From Candidatus Poribacteria bacterium (GTDB lineage: Bacteria > Poribacteria > DTPJ01 > WJIO01), in the NCBI GenBank assembly GCA_014730235.1, contig WJIO01000212.1:1-44141 (forward strand): DNA of 44,141 nt, written 5' to 3'. Under the pieces are notes generated by a model that saw only the letters and a list, made by a program, of their open reading frames with translations, searched no databases and was not told where the DNA came from. Numbering within the stretch: position 1 is the first letter of the stretch; each line of letters begins with the position of its first letter. A program made the translations under genes and the position numbers. Positions 24,887-34,393 of the stretch are shown one piece after another.

Positions 24887-27814
24887 TCAATTCTTGGGTG
24901 TGGTAGCCTGGAGCATCTGTAGAGTTTCCTTAAGTTTTTTCATCTCTTGACCATATCTTGCCCAGTCACCGGATTTAATATATTCCTGAGCGCGATTATA
25001 TCTTTCCAGGGCCTTATTAGCTAGTTCTCTCTGTGATCTGGTTACAGGTTCAACCTTTATAGGTTCTTCAGCTTCTGTTACTGTATCAGATACAATTGTG
25101 GGTATGGATACGTTATACAAAGCACCCAATGCGCTTTCCAGATCTTCACCCCATTCAAGTCTACCTCCTTGAGCCACAACAACACGTTTCAACTGAGGTA
25201 TTGCGGCTGCTTCAGCCTGAAGATAAATAGGTTCAACGTAAAGCATTGATTGCTTTATAGGTATAGCCAGAAGATTACCCCGCAGAACATTTGACCCCCT
25301 CTGACTCCAGAGTGATAACTGCTCTGACATCTCTTCTTTCTGGTCAATATAGGCTTCGATTTGTATTGTACCATCCACCAGTTCACCCTTGGGAAAGTTA
25401 TAAACCAGCAGGTTGCTGTATTCACCAAGATTTCCATCTTCTCCGGGATCACATTTGGCAGCAAGCCATGCGATCATGTTTTTCTTACCTGAAGGTGTGA
25501 AGGGCAACATAAGCATAAATTCTTCCTTTTCACTACCGGGAAGCTGGAGAATAACATAATAAGGCTCAACCGGCTGTTCCCCGGCTGTTTCTCCAGAGGC
25601 TGTTTGATATTTTTCTGTACTTACCTGCCAAAGATCTTCTTTGGAATAGAAAGTCCTCGGATTATTCATGTGATACTTGGTATATTTTTCTGCTTGGATC
25701 ATAAACATGGTAAGGGGATACCTGATATGTTGTTTAAGATCATCAGGCATCTGTCTGAAATCTGTAAACAGATCAGGGAACATCCGCTGATAACACTCAG
25801 CGATGGGATCTTCTTGTCCATCTTCCTTTATCATAGAGTAAAATTTAACCGTACCATCATAGGCATCTATAACGACCTTGACAGAATTCCTTATGTAATT
25901 ACCCCATATACGTTTTCGGCGCGTTCTGTATCCCCTTTGCTGTCCATATTGCATAACCTCTGTAGTTTCTTCTATCATAGGTTCTGAATATGGGTACATG
26001 TGAGTTGTGGTATATGCATCCTGAATCCAGAATAACCTGCCGTTGGATACAACAAGATATGGATCTTTATCGTATTTAAGGAACGGTGCAATAACACGAA
26101 CTCGCTCAGAAATACTGCGGTGCATCATAATTTTACTGGTGCTGGTTATATCCCCTGAAAAAAGGATGTTGCGCATATCATCGGAAAATTTAAAGGCAAA
26201 AGCCAGCTTTCTCCAGAAACTATCAATAGGAATCCCTCCTTTACCAATATACTTGGTAAGGGCATCCTTTCCTTCCCTGGGGTAATCAAACTCCCCTGGT
26301 TCTTCTGATTTAGGATCCACTACTATATAGGGAAGTATTCCGTGTTCGCTACGGAAGCTTGCTCTTTCACCTTCTCCGTAGTAAATCTCAGGCCTTTCTA
26401 TATTCATAGTCCAGGGATCATGGATTTTTGGAGGTATATCGTTTATATACATCCTTGGCAATCCACCAGTTTCTATCTCACTGACGGGTATCATGGTCAA
26501 ACCATGACCATGAGTATAAAAAAACGTTCTATTAATCCATGTGCGGTTTTCAACCTTGGAGAATATAAGTTCCCTGGCGGAAAGCATAACCTGACGTACC
26601 TGACCGCCGATCATATATCTATCAATATCAACGTCAACGAAATCATATTGAGGTCTTCGGGCTTCACGTTGTTTAAATGTATCCCTTAGTGGTCTCCAAT
26701 CCCATAGACGTATATTTTGCATAACAGCTTTGTTTTGTGTTATATCTTCTAATGTCAGATTTCCTGTTCCTCTATACGCCTTTTCTTCTATATTATCCAG
26801 ATTATAGGCCTTACGCGTATATTCAATATTATGGGCTATATAGGGTTCCTCTTTGTTAAACTCCTGGGGATCTACCTGAAATCGCTGTACAACCCAGGGA
26901 ACCATCAAACCTCCAAAGAATGATACTATAAGGTATAAAGCAATACCACCTACTGCAATCCAGGTAAGTTTTCGCACAAATATACCTACCAGAAAAACAA
27001 CTGCTGTCAAAATTGCTACCGCCATCATGACTTTATGGACTGGTATACGTGCAACATGATCCGCATATCCCACTCCATAAACCCATCCATGCCGGACTGT
27101 TGTCTCTGTAGCCAGAAGTTCATACATGGCGAATAAACGCCCCCATGCTAGCAACAACATCGTTATGGCAGCCAGGGAAAAGAGATGGGCTCTGGGTGAA
27201 AACGCTAGACGTCCTTTGCTTTTGTCCTTAGAACCGCCAAAAAGCAGATATACGCCACCGGTGGCTATTGTTATGAAAAAGAAAGTCATAAACAGCCAAC
27301 CACGAACAAAACGCAGAAAAGGCATCTTAAATACATAATAAGCTATATCTTTGTTGAATATAGGATCTTTAAAAGTTTCAGGTGCTATCTGGCTAAAACT
27401 AATCTGGTCTGACTTAATATAACGCAAATAGGGTTCCCAGTATGTAGCCGCGCTGGAACCCGCAATCGTACCGAATATGACACAGATTATAAGGATCACA
27501 GCTATGAGAAGATTTTTACCAACAGCTACACCACCGATTATAGGTATAACGTCATCGTCAGAAAGAGATTTTGACAGCACAAATCTCCACAATAGATAGA
27601 AATTCCCCGCAGTTAAGGCCAGGAACAAAATACCAAAACCAAATCCCAGAGCAATTCTTGTCCTTAATATGGTTAGAAATACCGATGCAAAATCCAGAGA
27701 TTCGGAGTTAAACCATAACCATTCAGGATATATACTGGCCCATATTCGTAGACCAATGATAATCGCTGCAAGAACTATTATCACAACAATAATTTTTTTA
27801 GACGTGCTACTCAT
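24887..27814 (-). CDS. UPF0182 family membrane protein
   Basis: A 975-residue protein of the uncharacterised UPF0182 family. Seven transmembrane helices occupy the first third (about 8-28, 50-75, 103-121, 173-196, 213-235, 261-280 and 285-312), with the family segment WLWFNSESLDFASVF near the start. A large domain of about 600 residues follows, probably outside the cytoplasmic membrane. The last 45 residues form a charged helical segment (ELANKALERYNRAQEYIKSG). The GGAGGG ribosome-binding site is excellent. It lies 24 bp after the outer-membrane fusion gene, suggesting a shared envelope role. No biochemical function is established for the family. Confidence 0.93.
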   Translation of the reverse strand: MSSTSKKIIVVIIVLAAIIIGLRIWASIYPEWLWFNSESLDFASVFLTILRTRIALGFGFGILFLALTAGNFYLLWRFVLSKSLSDDDVIPIIGGVAVGKNLLIAVILIICVIFGTIAGSSAATYWEPYLRYIKSDQISFSQIAPETFKDPIFNKDIAYYVFKMPFLRFVRGWLFMTFFFITIATGGVYLLFGGSKDKSKGRLAFSPRAHLFSLAAITMLLLAWGRLFAMYELLATETTVRHGWVYGVGYADHVARIPVHKVMMAVAILTAVVFLVGIFVRKLTWIAVGGIALYLIVSFFGGLMVPWVVQRFQVDPQEFNKEEPYIAHNIEYTRKAYNLDNIEEKAYRGTGNLTLEDITQNKAVMQNIRLWDWRPLRDTFKQREARRPQYDFVDVDIDRYMIGGQVRQVMLSARELIFSKVENRTWINRTFFYTHGHGLTMIPVSEIETGGLPRMYINDIPPKIHDPWTMNIERPEIYYGEGERASFRSEHGILPYIVVDPKSEEPGEFDYPREGKDALTKYIGKGGIPIDSFWRKLAFAFKFSDDMRNILFSGDITSTSKIMMHRSISERVRVIAPFLKYDKDPYLVVSNGRLFWIQDAYTTTHMYPYSEPMIEETTEVMQYGQQRGYRTRRKRIWGNYIRNSVKVVIDAYDGTVKFYSMIKEDGQEDPIAECYQRMFPDLFTDFRQMPDDLKQHIRYPLTMFMIQAEKYTKYHMNNPRTFYSKEDLWQVSTEKYQTASGETAGEQPVEPYYVILQLPGSEKEEFMLMLPFTPSGKKNMIAWLAAKCDPGEDGNLGEYSNLLVYNFPKGELVDGTIQIEAYIDQKEEMSEQLSLWSQRGSNVLRGNLLAIPIKQSMLYVEPIYLQAEAAAIPQLKRVVVAQGGRLEWGEDLESALGALYNVSIPTIVSDTVTEAEEPIKVEPVTRSQRELANKALERYNRAQEYIKSGDWARYGQEMKKLKETLQMLQATTPKN

Positions 27815-27838
27815 TTTATCCCTCCAATAGTGGAATAT

Positions 27839-30733
27839 TTAGAATTCGGGACCAATGCCGAAATGAAACTCGTAACCTTCACCCAGTCTTCTCAGGTCTG
27901 TTTTCTTTGCAAAGTCAAAGCTAAAAGCCAGAGAGCCTGAACCTATTCTGAATCCAAGGCCGATGGATGATCTCAAATCTTTAAGGGTTATCTTGCCATT
28001 ATCTATTACCCAGGGTTTAAACTGCTGCTCATAATCAATTGGGTCACCATATATATCAGTTGCACCTTCTGGCCGAGGCCATACTCCAGCAAAATCCATG
28101 AATATTACCCCACGTATACCTCCTATACCCCATGAGAAGGGCCAACCAAACCGCAATTCGTCAACAAAAGGTATTCTAAACTCCAGATTAAGCAACCCTA
28201 CCCTGTTTCCGGATATTTCATAATATTCATAACCTCGCATAAGCGTCCTGTTAAAGTAGAAAGCGCTTTGGGACTGACGAAAGCTGCTTCCAAGATAGAA
28301 TTTCTCTTTATCCTGACCGAGACTTGCAGCACCCAGAAATCTCAATGAAAAATTGGATCGCTGACCAAGTTTAAAATATTTTCTGTAATCTCCTATTACA
28401 TTTGTCATTTTTAAATCCCGGTCGGTTAATTTCAAAGCCTGTTCCAGGGATAGATTATATCGACTGCCGATATACGGCCCAAAGCTGCTCCATATAGCAA
28501 CATCCTTCACATAGGAAAGGCTTAATGCTGTGATGGAATCCTTTGCTTTTCTTTTTTCTTCCAGATTGACATAGTTGAAGAAACGCAGAGACCTTTCCAG
28601 TTGCAGGTCAATCCTCCTGTATTGATCCAGGGGATAGCTTAAAAAACCTGCAATACCGGTAGTTCTTTGCCAGTATTCATCTTCTCCCTCGATATAATAA
28701 TCGCTCCAGTTATATACAGCGCCTCCAACATCAGCCCGTTTTTTCAGATAATAATAGGCCAGTAAAAATTCAGGTTGATTTATAAAGGAAACGAAATCCA
28801 ATCCTGCCGAAAGCCTGTGATCACCCATGATATCACTACCTATAAATTGGACAGAATTCTGGAAAGTTCCTCCTGAAACATATCCAAAGTCTATATAAAT
28901 AAGGTCTGGAGAAAAGTTCAAAGAATAATCTACACCTTTGACACCTCTATCATCTACGACATAAAGAGGTTTATCCGGTTCATGTTGAGATGGGATAGGT
29001 ACTTTTTCGTTTAAAAATTCTTTTGGTCTCAGGATATATATATCATTTCTACCTTCATAATATACTGTCATGGCAATTTTCTCACTATCAGGATCATAAA
29101 CCGGATTGAAACACCCTGTAAGTATATTGGTTAATCTGGTAAGATTTTTACCTTCAGATGTAATATTATATACATCATATATTCCATTCATATCTGAGGT
29201 AAAAACAATATGTTTACCGTCTTTTGACCATGAAGGTGAAACGTCATTTTGAGAACCAAAAGTTATTTGCTGGATATCTTTACTATTCATTTCCATGGAA
29301 AACAATTTGTAACGACCATTGCGCTCGGAAGAATAGATTATTTTATTTTCAAATGGATGCCATGAAGGTCCATTATCATCATAAACATCATCAGTAACTT
29401 GATCTATCTCATTATTGTCCATATTTACCATGTATATATCTGATCTGCCGTTATATAGACCTACTATTAAAATTGACTTTCCATCAGGTGACCAGGCCGG
29501 ACTATATGCTGCATCAAAAGGCATGGTAATTTTAGACACAATATACTTGCTTACAATATTTAGGATTATTAAATAATCTTTGCCATTTTTACCTGCTATA
29601 AAAGCTATTTTATCACCCTTGGGCGACCAGGTCAACCCACTACCTTTCTCCCGTATAAATTCATACTCATTACCACTAAGACTATCGGTAACTTTGGAAA
29701 ACTCCTTACCATCTTTTGATGATACCAGCTTGATTTCTTCGTATCCCGTATCATATGTAATATAAGCAATAAGGTCTCCACTGGGTGACCATGTGGGCTT
29801 TACGTTATAAAAGGCATTTTTATCTTCGCTGGTTAAGCCGGTTCCCATTGTACCGGGTATCTGTTTTTCTGCTACCCGGGGCCAATAGGTCTTTTTTACA
29901 TATCTCTGCCATTCCTCATCGAATTCCTCCAGGGTAATACCTATGGAATTTTGCAAAGCTCTATCCAGATCTTTAGATTTACTGATGCCCAATTCCCGCA
30001 TTATTTCAGGGAGTTTATCTATTCCATAAGTATTTACAAGATACTCAACAGCCGAATGTCCCTGTTTATAACCAAGATAAACCCTTGAACCCAGGGGGGA
30101 AAAATCCTGTAGATACTTCAAAGGAACTATGGAATTATTTATAACTGCATCCCTTAAAACCATTCGACCTTCAGCGTCCCAGTGATCGGACATATATTCA
30201 GATGTACCTTCAATAAACCATAATGGAGGGCTTCGAAGAAATTCTCCAGTATAAATATGAGCTAGAAGATCCTTGTAAAATATATCATACTGGAATATAT
30301 GATTTATTTCATGAGCTATAACCTTCTGGAATTCACTTATAGAACCGGAAAAAGGAATAACTACCCTGTATTTAAGCAGTTCAGCAAATCCGCCAACACC
30401 TTCGCTTAATGTTTCCAGAATTATATTTGTCTGCTGAAAATCCCCGTGTGATTTATAGAGAACCAATGGGGTGTTTTTACTAAGTTCATGCTCTAAAACA
30501 CTGCTGATTTTAGCATATGCTATCTCAGCGGCATCAGCCATAGTGCGCACAAGGCTTTCCTCATCTGGATAATAATAAATGGTAAAATGGGTTGTTTTAT
30601 AGGTGAGCCATTTGAAATTACTTCTGGATACCTTATTTTTACCAAAGGATTGACAGTATCCGTGAAAACTTGTTGTTATAAATATAATAGCAATAAAAAG
30701 TATGATAAAATATTTATGTTTTTTTATGAGCAT
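27839..30733 (-). CDS. Outer-membrane fusion: MA-clan metalloprotease, TolB-like propeller, C-terminal beta-barrel
   Basis: A 964-residue secreted protein with a signal peptide (about 7-27). Residues 40-290 form a zinc peptidase-like domain with HEINH at 141-145 and a likely third ligand in WFIEGTSEY (Glu175 or Glu179), as in gluzincins of clan MA. Residues about 300-575 carry repeated WD40/TolB-like blades (PTWSPSGDLIAYI, LTWSPKGDKIAFI, PAWSPDGKSILIV, PSWSKDGKHIVFT). From about 610 to the end the sequence has amphipathic beta strands resembling the surface-antigen (D15/BamA) barrel and ends in Phe, as outer-membrane barrels do. It lies between a CsgG-like lipoprotein (24 bp) and UPF0182 (24 bp). 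Domains are clear; the joint function is unknown. Confidence 0.88.
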   Translation of the reverse strand: MLIKKHKYFIILFIAIIFITTSFHGYCQSFGKNKVSRSNFKWLTYKTTHFTIYYYPDEESLVRTMADAAEIAYAKISSVLEHELSKNTPLVLYKSHGDFQQTNIILETLSEGVGGFAELLKYRVVIPFSGSISEFQKVIAHEINHIFQYDIFYKDLLAHIYTGEFLRSPPLWFIEGTSEYMSDHWDAEGRMVLRDAVINNSIVPLKYLQDFSPLGSRVYLGYKQGHSAVEYLVNTYGIDKLPEIMRELGISKSKDLDRALQNSIGITLEEFDEEWQRYVKKTYWPRVAEKQIPGTMGTGLTSEDKNAFYNVKPTWSPSGDLIAYITYDTGYEEIKLVSSKDGKEFSKVTDSLSGNEYEFIREKGSGLTWSPKGDKIAFIAGKNGKDYLIILNIVSKYIVSKITMPFDAAYSPAWSPDGKSILIVGLYNGRSDIYMVNMDNNEIDQVTDDVYDDNGPSWHPFENKIIYSSERNGRYKLFSMEMNSKDIQQITFGSQNDVSPSWSKDGKHIVFTSDMNGIYDVYNITSEGKNLTRLTNILTGCFNPVYDPDSEKIAMTVYYEGRNDIYILRPKEFLNEKVPIPSQHEPDKPLYVVDDRGVKGVDYSLNFSPDLIYIDFGYVSGGTFQNSVQFIGSDIMGDHRLSAGLDFVSFINQPEFLLAYYYLKKRADVGGAVYNWSDYYIEGEDEYWQRTTGIAGFLSYPLDQYRRIDLQLERSLRFFNYVNLEEKRKAKDSITALSLSYVKDVAIWSSFGPYIGSRYNLSLEQALKLTDRDLKMTNVIGDYRKYFKLGQRSNFSLRFLGAASLGQDKEKFYLGSSFRQSQSAFYFNRTLMRGYEYYEISGNRVGLLNLEFRIPFVDELRFGWPFSWGIGGIRGVIFMDFAGVWPRPEGATDIYGDPIDYEQQFKPWVIDNGKITLKDLRSSIGLGFRIGSGSLAFSFDFAKKTDLRRLGEGYEFHFGIGPEF

Positions 30734-30757
30734 AGAATTTCCTCTTAAATCAGAAAT

Positions 30758-31456
30758 TTACTGTATAAGAATTCGACGTTCATATTCATAATGAGGTATA
30801 AGACTTAGAAGAAAATTATCCATTGGTTTTTTGGCCATATATCTTAATACCTCTGGATCCGGGCCGCTGGAAAACGGCAATCCCCAGGCATTTCGCCTGG
30901 CGGGTCTCTCCACTGCTGATGGTCTGAAATCAAAAATTGTTTCCCCGGTCTTTCCGTCCACGAGCTTTAGATATATTAAAAGCCGGTTTACCTGTTGTAT
31001 ATATGTTCTGGCCTCCGGGCTGTATCTACCTGTGGAATAAGAATAGCGTTCGACTATATATGGAACGGCCTTGCTTATCTGGTAAAAATCAAAAGTTCCT
31101 ACTATTAAAGCATCTACATTAAGTCTATCTGAAATTTCAACCAGAGACTGGGAGGATTCGATCTTTTCTTTAACAATATTTTCATCCAGTATTTCCGTTA
31201 TGTTTTTTTCCTCCATTATATCGAATTCATCGCTTCTTCTTATCTGCTTCCTGAGCATCCGGGATAACATTCTTCCCTGTTCTGTAGCAATATTGCTTTG
31301 AGCATCCACTAAATCCAGAACTGCTACATTACGGTATTTCTTCATATTAACTTTGGATTCCACTTTGACTTTTATCTTAACGTCCTGTGTTCCATAACAT
31401 CCAAAAATAAAAATAAAACTTGATAATAGAATAAGGAAGGTTAGTTTTTTTACCAT
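30758..31456 (-). CDS. CsgG/FlgO-like lipoprotein
   Basis: A 232-residue lipoprotein: the signal sequence ends in IFGC with lipidated Cys20. The body resembles the N-terminal domain of CsgG, FlgO and related outer-membrane assembly proteins: YRNVAVLDLVDAQSN, then GRMLSRMLRKQIRRSDEFDIMEEKNI and LNVDALIVGTFDFYQ. That fold often forms periplasmic rings or channels, but this protein may only share the domain. I chose the ATG at 31456; an in-frame TTG at 31474 lies inside the upstream TPR gene. It follows the TPR gene by 4 bp and precedes the outer-membrane fusion by 24 bp. Confidence 0.75.
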   Translation of the reverse strand: MVKKLTFLILLSSFIFIFGCYGTQDVKIKVKVESKVNMKKYRNVAVLDLVDAQSNIATEQGRMLSRMLRKQIRRSDEFDIMEEKNITEILDENIVKEKIESSQSLVEISDRLNVDALIVGTFDFYQISKAVPYIVERYSYSTGRYSPEARTYIQQVNRLLIYLKLVDGKTGETIFDFRPSAVERPARRNAWGLPFSSGPDPEVLRYMAKKPMDNFLLSLIPHYEYERRILIQ

Positions 31457-31460
31457 TTTA

Positions 31461-31874
31461 TTATATATCCGCAATTTCCGAATTTACTCCATTTGATCCT
31501 TTCTCAACATTTCGCTGATAGTTTATCATAAACTTGGAGTAATTACTTCTATAAACTTTGTTATCAGGATCAAGTTCAATAGCTGTCTTATATCTGACCA
31601 TTGCCATTTCAAAATTACCCTTGGCTTCGTATGCAACACCGAGATTATTATGGGCCTTTGCATTATCGGGATCAAGCTCAATAATATTTGTCCATCTCAT
31701 TATCGCCTCGTTCCACAAACCCATTTTTGCACATTTAACGCCGTAGCTGTTGTAATCTTTGGTCATGTCACCGGCGTAGAAACTACATGCCTGTAAGAAT
31801 AATACTAGAAAAATTATTACTGGTATTTTATAAATAAAGTAATCGTTAAAAAATAGATATAATTTAGTTGTCAT
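31461..31874 (-). CDS. Small TPR lipoprotein whose 5' end lies in a repeat
   Basis: From the ATG at 31874 the protein has 137 residues: a hydrophobic signal ending in LQAC (lipid Cys30), then two or three tetratricopeptide repeats (ARWTN-type helices: AIMRWTNIIELDPDNAKAHN and AMVRYKTAIELDPDNKVYRS). TPRs mediate protein binding. The frame stays open upstream to 31997, but residues there (SLRKQESR, WISAFAGMT) are the well-known translation of a GTCATCCC-type palindromic repeat, so that extension is doubtful. The chosen ATG is itself part of the repeat's inner terminus. No alternative start lies between it and the signal sequence. It is first in the envelope gene run. Confidence 0.75.
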   Translation of the reverse strand: MTTKLYLFFNDYFIYKIPVIIFLVLFLQACSFYAGDMTKDYNSYGVKCAKMGLWNEAIMRWTNIIELDPDNAKAHNNLGVAYEAKGNFEMAMVRYKTAIELDPDNKVYRSNYSKFMINYQRNVEKGSNGVNSEIADI

Positions 31875-31945
31875 CCCTGCGAAAGCAGAAATCCAGTTTC
31901 TCAGAATAGTGTTTTTTCTGGATTCCTGCTTTCGCAGGGATGACA
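31869..31945. repeat. 77-bp palindromic repeat (GTCATCCC family)
   Basis: Termini TGTCATCCCTGCGAAAGCAG (31869-31888) and CTGCTTTCGCAGGGATGACA (31926-31945) are near-perfect inverted repeats around a short centre containing a second pair (ATCCAG / CTGGAT). It belongs to the dispersed GTCATTCCCGCGAAAGCGGGAATGAC class seen in many bacterial genomes. Here it covers the start of the TPR lipoprotein gene and supplies its ATG. Confidence 0.8.
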
Positions 31946-32041
31946 AATTTTGTAATTTACCATAATCATAAAGGTGTTTTCTAAACATATTTTTCATTTT
32001 TTAACTATTATATAAAAGATAAGAAATTCATTTTTAAATTT

Positions 32042-32184
32042 GTTTGGCTCTTCCCGGTTTAGTATGATTATAATTGAAAATTATCTCAGCTTGTCATTCC
32101 CGCGAAAGCGGGAATGACAAAAAGAGGATATTATTTCTCAATCAGATAATGTTTTTACATTTCTACACTCAAGTCGGAAGTACC
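32042..32184. mobile_element. MITE-like inverted-repeat element, copy A
   Basis: A 143-bp non-coding element centred on a 30-base palindrome (32091-32120, TTGTCATTCCCGCGAAAGCG...). Its ends are imperfect inverted repeats: GTTTGGCTCTTCCCGGTTTA on the left and CACTCAAGTCGGAAGTACC on the right. TTAAATTT occurs directly on both sides (32034-32041 and 32185-32192), a possible 8-bp target duplication, although the AT-rich context weakens this. The left half matches the right half of the element at 39582-39793. It fills the gap between thiL and the TPR gene. Confidence 0.6.
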
Positions 32185-32192
32185 TTAAATTT

Positions 32193-33179
32193 TTAGACAA
32201 AATGATCATAGCCCTTTGATGATAATTGCATAATCTTACCGGATATATCTTTTATTTTTACAGACTTATCCGCATCCTCAATACACCCCAGCTCAGTAAC
32301 CTCTGCATTTCCTTCATTATCCATCATATCCTTAAGTTCCTGGACTTTATCAGGTTTACAGGTAAACACCAACTCATAATCTTCACCACCAAACAGGGCA
32401 AAATCATAGGGATTTTTTCCGATAATATCTGACACCTGACGGACATTCTGAGAGAGGGGTATGGACTTCATCTGTATAGACGCCCCGGTTTTACTCATCT
32501 TGCAGATATGGTTGATCTCGCTGGCAAGACCATCACTAACGTCTATCATAGATGTTACCCAGCCGCTCCTTGCCAGTAAAACCCCTTCATTAACTCTTGG
32601 AATAGGTTTAAGATGCTTCTCTGTATCATGAAACGTTAATTTGTGCTCTAATATTTCCAAACCCGCCATTGAGCCACCAAGATCGCCAGTTACCATAACA
32701 GCATCACCAACTTCTGCACCAGAACGCAGGATCAGGTTATCTTTATTCACCTCACCCAATAGAGCTATATTTATTATAACCTGGGGTGAAGATACTGTGT
32801 CACCTCCTGCAATATCAACAGAATAAAGCTTTGCTATCTCATTCATACCAGAATAAAATTTATCCACAAATTCCACTGTAGTAGTTTTTGGCAGTCCAAT
32901 GGATATAAAGGCATAAGTAGGTTCGCCCCCCATAGCTGCTATATCACTTATATTTGCAGCAAGGCTTTTCCATCCAATCTGTTCAGGAGTTGCTGTTGTG
33001 GTTCGAAAATGCACATCCTGAATAAGCATGTCAGTGGTAACAAGTTGCAATTTATCCCCGTTAAAAGGCAGAACTGCAGTATCATCCCCGATCCCTACAA
33101 TAACATTCCGACCGGATGAAGACAAAGCCTTTGACATGCGCTCTATAAGGTTAAATTCACCTATTTCTCTTATTAACAT
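32193..33179 (-). CDS. thiL: Thiamine-monophosphate kinase ThiL
   Basis: Phosphorylates thiamine monophosphate to the active cofactor thiamine diphosphate. The 328-residue protein has the normal start IREIGEFNLIERM, the Mg/ATP segment GIGDDTAVL (Asp32, Asp33), VTTDMLIQDVHFR, the AMGGEP motif, GGDTV and MIDVSDGLASEI, all typical of ThiL of the PurM-like superfamily. It starts 6 bp after argC and is probably co-transcribed, although the two pathways are unrelated. Shine-Dalgarno is weak, consistent with coupling to argC. Confidence 0.97.
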   Translation of the reverse strand: MLIREIGEFNLIERMSKALSSSGRNVIVGIGDDTAVLPFNGDKLQLVTTDMLIQDVHFRTTTATPEQIGWKSLAANISDIAAMGGEPTYAFISIGLPKTTTVEFVDKFYSGMNEIAKLYSVDIAGGDTVSSPQVIINIALLGEVNKDNLILRSGAEVGDAVMVTGDLGGSMAGLEILEHKLTFHDTEKHLKPIPRVNEGVLLARSGWVTSMIDVSDGLASEINHICKMSKTGASIQMKSIPLSQNVRQVSDIIGKNPYDFALFGGEDYELVFTCKPDKVQELKDMMDNEGNAEVTELGCIEDADKSVKIKDISGKIMQLSSKGYDHFV

Positions 33180-33185
33180 GATTAC

Positions 33186-34226
33186 TTAAGGCATAAGACC
33201 GGCAATTTGCAGGCCTGCAGTTTCGTCAAAACCGGCAATAATATTCATATTTTGCAAAGCCTGTCCCGATGCGCCTTTTGTTAGGTTATCAATAGCTGAT
33301 ATAAAGATAGCCATGTTATTTTTACTGACAACTTTCATCCCGATGTCGCAGAAGTTGCTTCCCCTTACTGCCTGGGTTTGGGGAATTTCCTTTCCTTCCA
33401 GAACGCGTACAAAAGGTTCATCCTTATAATAATCCATATATATTCCCAGCAATTCCGAATCTGAAATATCCCTGCTTAGTTTAACATAAGCTGTAGTTAA
33501 AATGCCCCTGGTCATGGGAACAAGATGGGGAACAAAACAGACTTTTATATCCTGACCTGATGCAACCGCTATCTCCTGCTCGATTTCCGGTTGATGACGA
33601 TGAGAAGCTATGTTATAGGCTGTAAAATTTCCCAGACGATTGGGAAGGTGTGTCACTTCTTTCGGTGTTTTCCCGGCTCCTGAAATGCCGCTCTTTGAAT
33701 CTATTATAATTTCATCCGAACCCACCAATCCAGCTTTTAATGCCGGCAGAATCGCCAGAATTGCTCCGGTAGGATAACATCCCGGATTTGCGACAAGTTT
33801 TGCATCCTTTATATCCTCACGATACATCTCCGGCAAACCATATACAGCCATAGGTATTAAATGGGAACTCACATGCTTCTGATAATATTCCTCATAAGTT
33901 CCAACTTCTCTTATTCTGTAATCCGCGCTGAAATCAATTACCTTAACGTCATTTTTTATAAAACCCGGAGCATAATCCATAGCTGCCCCATGAGGCAAAC
34001 CGAGAAACGCTATGTCTACTTTTTCGGATACCTTTTCAATATCTAGATCTTCAAATACCAGATCTGTAAACCCTCTAAGGTTAGGCTGAATATCTGCAAG
34101 TTTCTGTTCTGCCAGTGTTCGGGAAGTAATACACTCTATTTTTACCTGTTCTGGATGCCCAATTAAAAACCTTATTAATTCGCTTCCGGTGTATCCTGAA
34201 GCTCCTACTATTCCAACGCGTAACAT
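33186..34226 (-). CDS. argC: N-acetyl-gamma-glutamyl-phosphate reductase ArgC
   Basis: NADPH-dependent third step of arginine biosynthesis. The 346-residue length is typical. GIVGASGYTGSELIRFL (5-21) is the nucleotide-binding start, LGLPHGAA lies at 75-82, the catalytic cysteine is Cys150 in NPGCYPTGAI and the catalytic histidine is in SHRHQPE. AGGAG lies 8 bases before the ATG. No other arg genes are in the window; thiL follows directly. Confidence 0.98.
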   Translation of the reverse strand: MLRVGIVGASGYTGSELIRFLIGHPEQVKIECITSRTLAEQKLADIQPNLRGFTDLVFEDLDIEKVSEKVDIAFLGLPHGAAMDYAPGFIKNDVKVIDFSADYRIREVGTYEEYYQKHVSSHLIPMAVYGLPEMYREDIKDAKLVANPGCYPTGAILAILPALKAGLVGSDEIIIDSKSGISGAGKTPKEVTHLPNRLGNFTAYNIASHRHQPEIEQEIAVASGQDIKVCFVPHLVPMTRGILTTAYVKLSRDISDSELLGIYMDYYKDEPFVRVLEGKEIPQTQAVRGSNFCDIGMKVVSKNNMAIFISAIDNLTKGASGQALQNMNIIAGFDETAGLQIAGLMP

Positions 34227-34293
34227 TTTTATTTCTCCTGCAAAGAAGATTGATATAAGTTAAAAGAGATAAAAAACACCTTCTGCTCATTAA

Positions 34294-34322
34294 ATGATAA
34301 ACTATCGTAACACTTTTGGCAA
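34294..34322 (-). promoter_or_regulatory. Sigma70-type promoter for argC-thiL
   Basis: On the minus strand TTGCCA (34317-34322) and TATCAT (34294-34299) are 17 bp apart, each matching consensus at five of six positions. The leader to the argC ATG would be about 60 bases. No riboswitch or attenuator structure is obvious in it. Confidence 0.7.
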
Positions 34323-34393
34323 CTGAAAATTAATAAGCTAAACCTGTATTAGGCTACCTTATGAAATTAAAACTGGATTTTCCTAATCAATAC

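Noticed and set aside
34227-34290. Riboswitch or arginine attenuator in the argC leader
   Set aside because: The leader is short (about 60 bases) and shows no paired elements beyond the ribosome-binding site.
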